DNA of 64,000 bases from Candidatus Aenigmatarchaeota archaeon (GTDB lineage Archaea; Aenigmatarchaeota; Aenigmatarchaeia; GW2011-AR5). Where the stretch lies: contig JACPRW010000003.1 of assembly GCA_016193585.1 (NCBI GenBank), forward strand, positions 62,001-126,000, written 5' to 3'. The notes beneath the pieces were generated by a model that was not told the DNA's origin, ran no database searches, and saw only the letters and a list, made by a program, of their open reading frames with translations. Positions 16,701 through 24,903 of the stretch are shown piece after piece (positions within the stretch are counted from its first letter, which is position 1; each line of letters begins with the position of its first letter). The translations under genes were made by a program, and so were the position numbers.

Positions 16701-17159
16701 ATGCGTATGGATTCACCGAAGCTTATCTCTCTTGAGTGGAAAGTAGATGACCGCGGGTATCTGATGCAGCTGTTCAATGCAGATCTCAATGTGAAGCGCG
16801 CGTATGTCGTCGGTAATTATGCAAAAGGGACTATCCGCGGCTTTCACGGCCACATGAAAGAATGGAAATATTTCTGCGTCGTGAAGGGAAGCGTGAAATT
16901 CGTCCTCGTGCAGCATAACGTCAGTGAAGGTGTGGAAGACCCGGAACCGCTCAGGGAAAAGATACATACGTATGTTCTCAGCGACAGGAAACCGTCGATT
17001 TTGGTTATCCCTCCGTGCTACTACAATGGCTGGGTTTCGTTGGAAGAAGGGACGTTGCTCATGGGCATGAGCGACAGGACGCTTGCCGAGAGTATTGACG
17101 ACGATTACCGCATCGACCCGTTCACGTTCGGCGACGTCTGGAGCACCAAGCCCCGGTGA
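16701..17159 (+). CDS. RmlC-like sugar-nucleotide 3,5-epimerase/isomerase (cupin)
   Basis: 152 residues from the ATG at 16701; a second ATG at 16707 (MDSPKLISLEWK) is also good. I reject longer starts because they run through the palindrome at 16556-16684. The cupin core NYAKGTIRGFHGHMKEWKYFCVVKGSVKFVLV carries the RGFH/HxH region of dTDP-4-dehydrorhamnose 3,5-epimerases, and IPPCYYNGWVSLEEGT is the second half of the barrel. It precedes an epimerase and an RmlD-like reductase gene, with which it probably forms a deoxysugar unit. Confidence 0.85.
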   Translation: MRMDSPKLISLEWKVDDRGYLMQLFNADLNVKRAYVVGNYAKGTIRGFHGHMKEWKYFCVVKGSVKFVLVQHNVSEGVEDPEPLREKIHTYVLSDRKPSILVIPPCYYNGWVSLEEGTLLMGMSDRTLAESIDDDYRIDPFTFGDVWSTKPR

Positions 17160-17164
17160 ATCTG

Positions 17165-18151
17165 ATGAACGTACTGGTCACAGGAGGCGCAGGATATCTG
17201 GGCTCGGTTCTCGTCCCTCAGCTGGTGGCGAAAGGGCACCGTGTCTCGGTCCTTGACAATTTTCTCTACGGCACCGGCTCGCTCGACGAAGTTGCCGGGA
17301 AAATAAAGGTCTTCGACGGCGATATACGGAACATGACAACCGTTGTCAAGGCCATGGCTGATGCTGACGTTGTTATTCATCTTGCTTCCATCGTAGGCGA
17401 CCAAGCTGGCGATCTTGACAGGAAAACCACCATAGAAATCAACTACCTTGCGACGAAAAACATCGCTGAGCTGTGCGAACTGTATGGGAAGAAGCTTATC
17501 TTCGCATCCACCTGCTCGGTGTACGGCGACAGCCAGGAGAAGATGATGCGTGAGGACGAAACGCATGTGTTCGTGCCGCTGAGCCTGTACGGCGAGACAA
17601 AACTGAGATCGGAGAATGCCATAAAAGCGTTCGACGTAGACTATGCGGTATTCAGGATGGGCACGTTGTTCGGCCTTTCTCCCCGCATGCGCTTTGATCT
17701 CGTTATCAATCTGTTCATAGCGAAGTCCCTGAATGCTGAGAAACTTACCGTTTTTGGCGGCCAGCAGTATCGACCATTCATCCACTTGGCAGATGCAGCC
17801 CGTGCATTCGTGATGGGAATCGAGGACGGCTGGAAAGGGACGTTCAACGTCTCCTGGAAGAACTACCGCCTTGTTGATGTGGCGACTGAACTGAAGGAAA
17901 AATTGGGCGCTGAGGTGGAGATTTCAACCGACATAGTCGACAAAAGGAATTACTTTGTCGACACGGGAAAGGTGAGGTCGCTTGGGTTCGAGTCAGAGAA
18001 GGATATAAATTTTGCAGTAGATCAATTGAGATCATTCGGGCATATCCGCGATTACAGGAACCAGAGGTTCAGCAATTTCGGGAGCATATTCGGCGACAAG
18101 GAGAAGCAGCGGAAGATATACACGCTCGGCCCTCTTGGTGAACGTCTATGA
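17165..18151 (+). CDS. NAD-dependent sugar-nucleotide epimerase/dehydratase (extended SDR)
   Basis: 328 residues from the ATG at 17165 (MNVLVTGGAGYLGS); a GTG at 17156 would overlap the previous stop. VIHLASIVGDQAGDLDRKT, STCSVYGDS and SLYGETKLRSE give the catalytic Ser, Tyr and Lys. IVGDQAGD is common in a subgroup of epimerases in surface-polysaccharide loci. The stop overlaps the ATG of the RmlD-like gene by 4 bp. Together with the RmlC-like cupin upstream it should convert a 4-keto-6-deoxy nucleotide sugar. Confidence 0.88.
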   Translation: MNVLVTGGAGYLGSVLVPQLVAKGHRVSVLDNFLYGTGSLDEVAGKIKVFDGDIRNMTTVVKAMADADVVIHLASIVGDQAGDLDRKTTIEINYLATKNIAELCELYGKKLIFASTCSVYGDSQEKMMREDETHVFVPLSLYGETKLRSENAIKAFDVDYAVFRMGTLFGLSPRMRFDLVINLFIAKSLNAEKLTVFGGQQYRPFIHLADAARAFVMGIEDGWKGTFNVSWKNYRLVDVATELKEKLGAEVEISTDIVDKRNYFVDTGKVRSLGFESEKDINFAVDQLRSFGHIRDYRNQRFSNFGSIFGDKEKQRKIYTLGPLGERL

Positions 18152-18894
18152 AAGTGCTTATTACGGGATCAACGGGAAGGCTAGGAACAGAAGTTGCAAA
18201 GCTGTTCCCTGATGCATTAACCCCACGAAGGACTGAGCTTGACGCCTCCGATCGGGGCAGCATATACACATACGTGGCGAAAGAAAAGCCCGATGTCATC
18301 ATCCACCTTGCCGCCCTGACCGGCATACCGCCGTGCGAGACGAACAAGGAGCTCGCATGGAGGACAAACGTCGAGGGCACCATGCATCTCATAAATGCAT
18401 GCTACGAAAACAACAAAGGTTGTTATTTCCTCTATATGTCAACGCCATGCGTTATGGACGGGAAGCGTGGCATGTATGTTGAAACGGACATTCCCAATCC
18501 GGAGAATTTCTACGGGCTTACCAAGCTGCTTGGCGAAGTGGTCGTGCTTAACCACGCCCTGAAGAACAGGACTGTGGTGCGCGGCAATTTCGTGCCGAAG
18601 ATGAAATGGCCGCATCCCGGCGCGTTCACCGACCGGTACGGCACCTACCTTTTTGCGCCCGACCTCGCAAAGGCGATACAGGAAGTCGTGGATGCCCGAT
18701 ACACAGGCATGCTGCACCTTGTCGGTCAGGAGCTGCTGAGCATGCACCAGCTCGCTATGCTATGCCCCGATTCGCAGGACGTCAAGCAGATGTCGTACGC
18801 AGAGTACCTGAAGAACGGCGGCTACAGGCTCACGCAGAACATGAGCCTCGATACCATTCACAAGGAGTGGAAGCGTTTCAGAATCAGCAAGTAA
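18148..18894 (+). CDS. RmlD-like sugar-nucleotide reductase (dTDP-4-dehydrorhamnose reductase family)
   Basis: 248 residues, somewhat shorter than RmlD (about 290). VLITGSTGRLGTEVAKLFPDALTPRRTELDASD is the family start, followed by VIIHLAALTGIPPCETNKELAWRTNVEGT, YMSTPCVMDGKRGMY in place of the usual STDYVFDG, and NFYGLTKLLGE with the catalytic Tyr and Lys. It should reduce a 4-keto sugar made by the preceding enzymes. Coupled by ATGA to the upstream epimerase gene. It runs tail to tail with the next gene, 3 bp apart. Confidence 0.87.
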   Translation: MKVLITGSTGRLGTEVAKLFPDALTPRRTELDASDRGSIYTYVAKEKPDVIIHLAALTGIPPCETNKELAWRTNVEGTMHLINACYENNKGCYFLYMSTPCVMDGKRGMYVETDIPNPENFYGLTKLLGEVVVLNHALKNRTVVRGNFVPKMKWPHPGAFTDRYGTYLFAPDLAKAIQEVVDARYTGMLHLVGQELLSMHQLAMLCPDSQDVKQMSYAEYLKNGGYRLTQNMSLDTIHKEWKRFRISK

Positions 18895-18897
18895 CTG

Positions 18898-19848
18898 CTA
18901 CTTGTATCCTTTGTACTGCTTGTACCACGCGACGGTTTTGCGTATGCCGTCCTCCAGCCCGACAGCAGGCTCCCACTGGAGCGCTTTCCTGACTTTTGCT
19001 ATGTCAGCGCACGTCTTCGGTGGGTCGCCGGGACTTGCTTCCTCCTCGACGAAATGCTGCTTCTTGCATGTTATGGATGCTATAAGGTTCCGGACGAAAG
19101 AAATGGGCACAGACTTCCCTGAACCTACATTAAAACATCCTTTTTTTATGTTACTATTCATGGCGATTATGTTCGCGTCGACCGCATCGTCGATGTGCAG
19201 GAAGTCGCGTACCGTGTCAACAACGGCGCCGTCGCGCATGTACACAACGGTATCCGTCCCGTCCAGGCAGCTCATGATGTCCCTGAGGATGAGCATGTCG
19301 GGCCTTCCCCATTGACCGTACATGGTGTAGTATCTGAAATTTATCACCGGGATGCCGTAGCAATTCGCGTAGGTTTCGCAGTATTTCTCCGCGGCGAGCT
19401 TCGATGCGCCATAGGGGCTTACAGGATTGAGCTGCGCCTCCTCGCTTGTCGGGAATTCACTGGTTGTTCCGTACACCGCGGATGTCGAGGCGAACAGAAA
19501 TTTTTCAGCATGCGCGATGCTCAGTTCAAGAAGCTTAAGGGTGAAGTTCACGTTGACGTCGTGATACAGAAGTGGCTTTTCGACAGAATCCCTGACGCCG
19601 GCGTACGCGGCGAGGTGGAAAATTATGTCTACATCCATCATGTCGGCTTTCGTGATATCACTGATATCCATCTGCCTGAACGTGAAGTGCCTGTTTTCCT
19701 GCAGCGCTGCGGTGCGCGCCTGCTTGAGTGAAACGTCGTAGTAGTCATTGAGGTTATCTATGCCGATGACATCGTGTCCCTCTTTGAGCAGCCGTTCACA
19801 GAGATTGAAGCCGACGAATCCTGCAGAGCCTGTAACGAGTACCGTCAT
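18898..19848 (-). CDS. UDP-glucuronate/UDP-glucose 4-epimerase-like SDR
   Basis: 316 residues. VLVTGSAGFVGFNLCERLLKEGHDVIGIDNLNDYYDVSLKQAR is the signature of UDP-glucuronate 4-epimerases (CapI/LspL type), with FHLAAYAGVRDSVEKPLLY, STSAVYGT and SPYGASKLAAEKY completing the active site, and a YTMYGQWGRPDML segment that is also diagnostic. The product would be UDP-galacturonate, a common hexuronic acid in archaeal N-glycans. UDP-glucose 4-epimerase is the alternative. A TATA-like TTTAGTTA lies about 26 bp upstream of the start. Confidence 0.9.
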   Translation of the reverse strand: MTVLVTGSAGFVGFNLCERLLKEGHDVIGIDNLNDYYDVSLKQARTAALQENRHFTFRQMDISDITKADMMDVDIIFHLAAYAGVRDSVEKPLLYHDVNVNFTLKLLELSIAHAEKFLFASTSAVYGTTSEFPTSEEAQLNPVSPYGASKLAAEKYCETYANCYGIPVINFRYYTMYGQWGRPDMLILRDIMSCLDGTDTVVYMRDGAVVDTVRDFLHIDDAVDANIIAMNSNIKKGCFNVGSGKSVPISFVRNLIASITCKKQHFVEEEASPGDPPKTCADIAKVRKALQWEPAVGLEDGIRKTVAWYKQYKGYK

Positions 19849-19927
19849 ATGGTCACGCTTTTGGTGGGATGTTTAGTTACGCGTGGATGTTTTTTTAAAG
19901 CTATATTTAGTGTAAATGTTTTGACGC

Positions 19928-21031
19928 GTGATTTCCGTGAACAGCAGGAGAAAATTCAGAGTCGCCATGATTCATTACGGCACCGGCCGCTCCGAGGGCG
20001 GCGCCGAGAATACGGTCAAGGCTGTATCGCGTGAGCTCGTCAAACGTGGCCATGAGGTGTACATCATCACTAATTTCGGGAAGGTACGGATGCCCGATGG
20101 CGTCAATGTCATACGGGTGCCGTATGTCAGAATCCCCCTTTTCAGAAAGCTCGATTATCTTTCCATGATGGTGACTTTTTCCCTTTTTGCGTTCTGCGTC
20201 GCGCTGGTGAAGCGCTGCAACGTGATCCACGTGCAGTTTTACATCGACGGGTTCTTTCCCATCGTGCTTGCAAAGCTGTTCGGCATAAGGACCGTATACA
20301 CGGCGAACGGCATGCTGCTCGAAGAACTGAAGGTCGCGTCGCTTGCCGACGCAATCGGGGTTTATTGCAGGTACCTCAAGGAGCACTATGATTCGCTCGG
20401 TATCAGATGTTACGAGGCGTTCGTCGGCATCGACGAGAACCTCATGAAGCCCGACAGAAAAGCAGGGGAGAAAATGAGGAAAAGGCTCGGCATAGGAAAA
20501 GACGACTTTGTGGTGACGGTTGTAGCAAGGCCCGCTGGGCTCAAGGCCCCGGAGACCCTGTACGATATCGTCAGAAAAACCGACGAAAACATTCATTTTA
20601 TTCTGGTAGGCATAGGAGCGTGGGTGAAGTTTCAGGAGATGAGGAAGCATAGAAAGAACCTTCATACGTTCGGTATCGTCGCCCACGACGAGCTTGCTTC
20701 CTTCTATCGCGCTGCGGACATCTCGATGCACATGGAAACCGTGCCGGGTATCTGCATCACCATTCTTGAATCGATTGCATGCGGGACGCCGGTCATATCG
20801 GCGACGCCTGCAGGCGGGGCACATGAAATAGTCTCCTCGGAAGTCGGCTACAAGATGCCGCTCGACGCGGAGAAGATAGCAGCGCTTATACGCTCCCTGT
20901 CGTCAAAGAAGCGTGTTCTGCGGGCGATGTGCAAGGACGGTTCCGTGTTCCTCGGGAAGAAGGGTTACCTGTGGAGCATCACTGCGCAGCGGTACGAGAA
21001 AATCTATCAAGATATCACCGGTAACCGGTAG
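19928..21031 (+). CDS. Glycosyltransferase family 4
   Basis: 367 residues from a GTG at 19928; a second GTG at 19937 is possible, and no ATG precedes the conserved FRVAMIHYGTGRSEGGAENTVKA. The donor domain has VTVVARPAGLKAPETLYDIV, ILVGIGAWVKF, FGIVAHDELASFYRAADI and TVPGICITILESIACGTPVISA, whose glutamate is part of the EX7E region. A TATA-like TATATTTAG centred about 23 bp upstream of the GTG would give a leaderless message. GC-rich, in contrast to the GT4 genes at 5.3-7.5 kb. Confidence 0.88.
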   Translation: MISVNSRRKFRVAMIHYGTGRSEGGAENTVKAVSRELVKRGHEVYIITNFGKVRMPDGVNVIRVPYVRIPLFRKLDYLSMMVTFSLFAFCVALVKRCNVIHVQFYIDGFFPIVLAKLFGIRTVYTANGMLLEELKVASLADAIGVYCRYLKEHYDSLGIRCYEAFVGIDENLMKPDRKAGEKMRKRLGIGKDDFVVTVVARPAGLKAPETLYDIVRKTDENIHFILVGIGAWVKFQEMRKHRKNLHTFGIVAHDELASFYRAADISMHMETVPGICITILESIACGTPVISATPAGGAHEIVSSEVGYKMPLDAEKIAALIRSLSSKKRVLRAMCKDGSVFLGKKGYLWSITAQRYEKIYQDITGNR

Positions 21032-21134
21032 TTTATGGTTCTGTTTTTGTACCACAAAGCACATAGAAAGCGAAACTCATGAATACCTTTTAAAGTTTGG
21101 CGTGCTGATTGCTTCTGTCGTGGTATTCTGCATA

Positions 21135-21273
21135 TATAGTGAACCAAGTAAATAATCAGGTATTATATCTTGGTTCACTTACACGCAAAAAGCAAAGCTT
21201 TTTGGTGCACCGGAAAACTTTGTTTTCCGCGTGTAGCGGACAACAAAAGTAATATGTCGGTATTCTTTTGTTG
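21135..21273 (-). repeat. A-C-B composite palindromic element, second copy
   Basis: The reverse complement of this stretch matches the element at 16189-16337 almost base for base: A hairpin at 21139-21179, C hairpin at 21180-21235, B hairpin to 21273. The left end is a normal TATAG; the right end stops at TTGGT and is replaced by the K hairpin leader instead of the expected CCACTATA. The first 100 bp of the gap (21032-21134) show only a possible TATA box (CCTTTTAAAG). Confidence 0.88.
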
Positions 21274-21277
21274 GTAG

Positions 21278-21337
21278 AGGTCTTTGCGTGAACAAGGACT
21301 TTGGTAAAAGTCCTTGTTGCACCGAAGGTGGGGCATT
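21278..21337 (+). promoter_or_regulatory. Hairpin leader with sequesterable Shine-Dalgarno (K module), copy 1
   Basis: A strong hairpin (AACAAGGACTTT at 21291-21302 with AAAAGTCCTTGTT at 21306-21318) can be extended by GTG/CAC. The CACC at 21320-21323 can instead pair with GGTG at 21327-21330, which is part of the ribosome-binding sequence GGTGGGG four bases before the GTG start at 21338. The same block with the same position relative to a start codon is found at 57725-57788. Whether it acts in translation control is inference. Confidence 0.55.
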
Positions 21338-22417
21338 GTGAAGGGCTTGATACTTGCAGGGGGGCTTGGGAAAAGGCTTCGTCCGTTAACGCACACAGGG
21401 CCAAAGCAGCTCATTCCCATAGCGAACAAACCGGTGCTCCACTACATTGTGGAGGATATTGCCGAAGCCGGCATAGTCGACATCGGAGTTGTAGTCGGCT
21501 ATACAGCAGAACGGATAAATTCTATAAAAGAATCGCTGGGTGACGGCTCAAAATGGGGCGTTAGAATAACGTATATAGAACAGGATGCTCCAAGAGGGCT
21601 GGCACATGCGGTATGGATTTCGAAGGGCTTTATCGGAAACGATGATTTTGTTGTTTATCTGGGGGATAATATTCTGAAAGAAGGAATAGTGAGATTCGTG
21701 GAAGAATTCGAAAAAGGGCGCGCCGACGTTTCGCTCCTGATTTCAAAGCACCAGCATCCGGAGAAATTTGGCATTGTAGAAATAAACGGCGATGAAGTTA
21801 TCGGGGTCGAGGAGAAGCCTGTAAACCCGAAAAGCGATTATGTAATTACGGGCGTATACATTTTCCAGAACTCTGTCTTCGGCTACATAGACGGGTTGAA
21901 GCCTTCCGGGAGGGGCGAACTCGAGCTGACGCATGTCGTACAGAAGGTTATCGAGTCAAAAAAACACTCTGTCGTCTGCCACAAAGTTTCCGGCTGGTGG
22001 GACGATGCCGGCACAGCGGATGACGTTCTCCGTGCGAATCACGTGATACTATCCGATACCGCAAGAAATATCATGGGCCGCATTGAAACCGGAGCTGTAG
22101 TAACCGGAAATGTCGAATTGGGAAAAAACAGCACGATAAAAAGCGGCGCAGTGGTCAGGGGCCCTGTTATAATAGGCGAGAATTGCGTGATAGGCGAGGG
22201 GGCTTACATAGGCCCGTACACGTCCATAGGCGATAACACGATTATAGAAAACGGCGAGATAGATTCTTGCATAATAATGGGCGATTCAAAGATAAATCTT
22301 GGCGGCAAAAAAATGGTTGACAGCCTCATGGGAAGGCGCGTAACTGTATCCTGCAGGCACTCGATCCCGAAAGGCTACAAGTTTATTGTCGGAGAAGACT
22401 CGGAAATTTCCGTTTAA
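21338..22417 (+). CDS. rmlA: Glucose-1-phosphate thymidylyltransferase, long archaeal type
   Basis: 359 residues from the GTG at 21338, which is preceded by GGTGGGG at the right distance; the protein then starts VKGLILAGGLGKRLRPLTHTGPKQLIPI, the exact family N-terminus. VYLGDNILKEGI and GIVEINGDEVIGVEEKP are the sugar-binding and metal regions. The C-terminal 110 residues form a left-handed beta-helix (repeats such as NCVIGEGAYIGPYTSIGDNTII), as in the longer RmlA/StrD group. Makes dTDP-glucose, feeding RmlB encoded next. Confidence 0.95.
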   Translation: MKGLILAGGLGKRLRPLTHTGPKQLIPIANKPVLHYIVEDIAEAGIVDIGVVVGYTAERINSIKESLGDGSKWGVRITYIEQDAPRGLAHAVWISKGFIGNDDFVVYLGDNILKEGIVRFVEEFEKGRADVSLLISKHQHPEKFGIVEINGDEVIGVEEKPVNPKSDYVITGVYIFQNSVFGYIDGLKPSGRGELELTHVVQKVIESKKHSVVCHKVSGWWDDAGTADDVLRANHVILSDTARNIMGRIETGAVVTGNVELGKNSTIKSGAVVRGPVIIGENCVIGEGAYIGPYTSIGDNTIIENGEIDSCIIMGDSKINLGGKKMVDSLMGRRVTVSCRHSIPKGYKFIVGEDSEISV

Positions 22418-22437
22418 AATGAATGTTGCTGATGTCC

Positions 22438-23397
22438 ATGAAAATTCTTGTTACAGGAGGCTGCGGCTTCATAGGAAGCCACTTTATCCGCCGTTTGCTG
22501 ATGGAGGGCAATAACGATAAAATAAAAATCATAAACATGGACAAGCTTACTTACGCCGGGAATCCGAATAACCTTAAAGACGTGAAAAGCGATAAACGCT
22601 ACAAGTTCATTAAAGCCGACATCTGCGGCCGCCGAGCCGTGGAAAAGTGCATGAAAGGGACCGATATAATCGTCCATTTTGCAGCTGAGACTCATGTTGA
22701 CAGGTCTATAATTGACGCTGGTTCCTTTGTAAGGACTGATGTGCTTGGCACGTGTGTGTTGCTTGAATCTGCCAGAAAAGCCGGTGTAGAAAAATTCGTG
22801 CATATATCTACGGATGAAGTTTACGGTTCGGTGGAAAAAGGGAGATTCAGGGAGAATGATGCAGTCATGCCAAACTCCCCCTACGCCGCTAGCAAGGCGG
22901 GCGGCGAGCTTCTTGCAAGATCATATTTTGTCACGCACGGCCTGCCTGTTGTCATTGTCAGAAGCTCGAATAATTACGGTCCCTTCCAGCACCCGGAAAA
23001 GTTCATACCGCATTCCATTACAAACCTTTTGCGCGGCAGAAACATACGGATTTACGGAAACGGTTCCAATATACGGGACTGGCTGTTTGTGAAGGACAAT
23101 TGCGCTGCACTAGAAACGGTGATGAAGAAGGGGAAACCCGGGGAATCCTATAATGTGGGCGGCGGACACGAAAAGACCAATATCGATGCTGCCAGAAAAA
23201 TAGCAGATATAATGGGGATGCGTGACTGTATAGAATTTGTTCGAGACAGAAAAGGTCATGACTTTCGCTACGCCTTGAACTGGAAAAAAACGGCGGCTTT
23301 GGGGTGGAAGCCTGAAACCGGCTTCGATTCGGGTCTTGCCGGAACAGTAAAGTGGTACAGAGAAAATGAATGGTGGTGGAAACCGCTTGTTTCCTGA
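22438..23397 (+). CDS. rmlB: dTDP-glucose 4,6-dehydratase
   Basis: 319 residues from the ATG at 22438 (MKILVTGGCGFIGSHFIRRLL); in-frame ATGs at 22432 and 22423 are less likely. Signatures: NMDKLTYAGNPNNL, VHFAAETHVDRSI, HISTDEVYGSVEKG with the catalytic Asp-Glu pair, SPYAASKAGGELL and RSSNNYGPFQHPEKFIP, all specific to RmlB. It converts dTDP-glucose to dTDP-4-keto-6-deoxyglucose. The following two genes direct this intermediate to an amino sugar rather than rhamnose. Confidence 0.96.
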   Translation: MKILVTGGCGFIGSHFIRRLLMEGNNDKIKIINMDKLTYAGNPNNLKDVKSDKRYKFIKADICGRRAVEKCMKGTDIIVHFAAETHVDRSIIDAGSFVRTDVLGTCVLLESARKAGVEKFVHISTDEVYGSVEKGRFRENDAVMPNSPYAASKAGGELLARSYFVTHGLPVVIVRSSNNYGPFQHPEKFIPHSITNLLRGRNIRIYGNGSNIRDWLFVKDNCAALETVMKKGKPGESYNVGGGHEKTNIDAARKIADIMGMRDCIEFVRDRKGHDFRYALNWKKTAALGWKPETGFDSGLAGTVKWYRENEWWWKPLVS

Positions 23398-23408
23398 AGG
23401 TGATAAGG

Positions 23409-23807
23409 ATGAGCAAAACCCCGTGTAAAATGTTATCGGTGCCCAGCATCAAGGACGAGAGGGGCATTTTGGTATTCGTAGAGGGCGGAAAACATATACC
23501 TTTCCCGATAAAGAGAATTTTTTACATTTACGGCATGCAGAAGAAAAGGGGAGGTCACGCACACAAGAAATGCGAGCAGGTGATCATACCCATCAACGGT
23601 AAATTTGACGTGATTACGGACGATGGAAAAGCCAGGAAGAGGTACAGGCTTGACGACCCCGGCGCCGCGCTCTACGTCCCTCCAAAAATATGGGTAGAAG
23701 TAGAAAACTTTTCCCGGGGGGCTGTTATTCTTGTGCTGTCTTCCGACCTATACAAAGAAAACGATTACATAAGGGATTACATCAGATTCATGGCGAAAGA
23801 AAAGTGA
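23409..23807 (+). CDS. dTDP-4-oxo-6-deoxyglucose 3,4-ketoisomerase, FdtA/QdtA-like (WxcM C-terminal cupin)
   Basis: 132 residues. The ATG at 23409 is chosen because GGTGATAAGG sits directly before it. PSIKDERGILVFVEGGKHIPFPIKRIFYIYG is followed by RGGHAHKKCEQVIIPINGKF, the histidine-rich active site of FdtA-type ketoisomerases, then YVPPKIWVEVENFS. It moves the keto group from C4 to C3 so that the next enzyme can aminate C3. Galacto (FdtA) versus gluco (QdtA) outcome cannot be told from sequence alone. Confidence 0.88.
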   Translation: MSKTPCKMLSVPSIKDERGILVFVEGGKHIPFPIKRIFYIYGMQKKRGGHAHKKCEQVIIPINGKFDVITDDGKARKRYRLDDPGAALYVPPKIWVEVENFSRGAVILVLSSDLYKENDYIRDYIRFMAKEK

Positions 23808-23811
23808 GCGT

Positions 23812-24903
23812 ATGATACCCCTGTTTGACCTGAAAAGGCAGTACAAAGGCATACGTAACGAAGTAGAACCGGCTATGAACAGCGTTATGGAGAGCGGCTG
23901 TTTTATTCTCGGCGAGAACGTATCAGTATTCGAGGAGGAATTTGCAAGGTATATAGGAACCAGGCATTGCATCGGCGTGGCTTCCGGAACCGATGCCTTG
24001 ATGATAGCCCTCAGGGCAATAGGCGTAGAAAGAGGGGACGAGGTTATAACGGCGGCAAACACCGCTTCGCCTACAGTAATGGCTATCGTAAATGCAGGTG
24101 CTGTTCCTGTCCTCGTAGATTGCGACAGGTATTTCAATATAAACGTTTCGCAAATCGGGAAAATGATAACAAAAAGGACGAAGGCTATCGTGCCCGTGCA
24201 CCTGTACGGCCAGCCCTGTGATATGCGCGAGCTGCAGGAGATCGTGGAAAAGCACGCGCTCAGCCTCGTGGAAGACGCATGCCAGGCGCACGGCGCATCG
24301 TACGGCAGCAGGAACGTTGGCTCGTTCGGCGTCGGCTGTTTCTCGTTCTACCCGAGCAAGAACCTCGGATGCTACGGCGACGGCGGGGCGATAACGACTG
24401 ACGACGATGAGCTTGCTGAAAAGATGAAGATGCTCCGATTTTACGGCCAGAAAGCCGCTGTGTACCACAGCCTCACCGAAGGCTATAATTCGCGCCTCGA
24501 TGAGATCCATGCCGCAGTTTTGAGGGTTAAGCTGCGGCATCTCGACTCGTGGAATGACGAACGAAGGAAACACGCGAAGCGTTATGATGAGCTCCTCGGC
24601 GGTATCGTGGAAACGCCTCTCCGGAAGGAAGGCCGGAAGCATATATATCATTTGTACGTCGTCATGGCCGAAAGGCGCGATGAGTTGAGGGAATACATCA
24701 AGAGTAACGGTATAGGGACCGGCGTCCACTACCCGTATCCGATACACCGTCAGGAAGCGTTCAGGTCGCTCGGCGGCAGTTTCCCGGTAAGCGAGGCAGA
24801 TGCATCGTCCATCCTTTCGCTGCCCATGTTCCCTGAGCTTCGCGGGGAAGAAATAGAGGAAGTCGCTTCGCGCGTGACGGAGTTCACGAAAATGCATCAA
24901 TAG
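23812..24903 (+). CDS. DegT/DnrJ/EryC1 aminotransferase, FdtB-like (dTDP-3-amino-3,6-dideoxyhexose synthase)
   Basis: 363 residues. PLFDLKRQYKGIRNEVEPAMNSVMESGCFILG is the standard N-terminus; GVASGTDALMIALRA binds PLP phosphate; VEDACQAHGASY has the aspartate; FYPSKNLGCYGDGGA near residue 184 contains the PLP lysine. Fourth gene of the rmlA-rmlB-ketoisomerase run, so the product should be dTDP-3-amino-3,6-dideoxygalactose or -glucose. No N-acetyltransferase is nearby. Base composition shifts to higher GC after about 24,190. Its 3' end overlaps the convergent SDR gene by 20 bp. Confidence 0.93.
   Translation: MIPLFDLKRQYKGIRNEVEPAMNSVMESGCFILGENVSVFEEEFARYIGTRHCIGVASGTDALMIALRAIGVERGDEVITAANTASPTVMAIVNAGAVPVLVDCDRYFNINVSQIGKMITKRTKAIVPVHLYGQPCDMRELQEIVEKHALSLVEDACQAHGASYGSRNVGSFGVGCFSFYPSKNLGCYGDGGAITTDDDELAEKMKMLRFYGQKAAVYHSLTEGYNSRLDEIHAAVLRVKLRHLDSWNDERRKHAKRYDELLGGIVETPLRKEGRKHIYHLYVVMAERRDELREYIKSNGIGTGVHYPYPIHRQEAFRSLGGSFPVSEADASSILSLPMFPELRGEEIEEVASRVTEFTKMHQ

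Noticed and set aside
19907-20824. A 305-codon open frame on the minus strand
   Set aside because: It is the antisense shadow of the GT4 gene at 19928-21031 in GC-rich DNA, has no recognisable family, and the plus-strand gene has clear GT4 motifs. The same applies to long antisense frames at 23923-24900 and 27367-28173.
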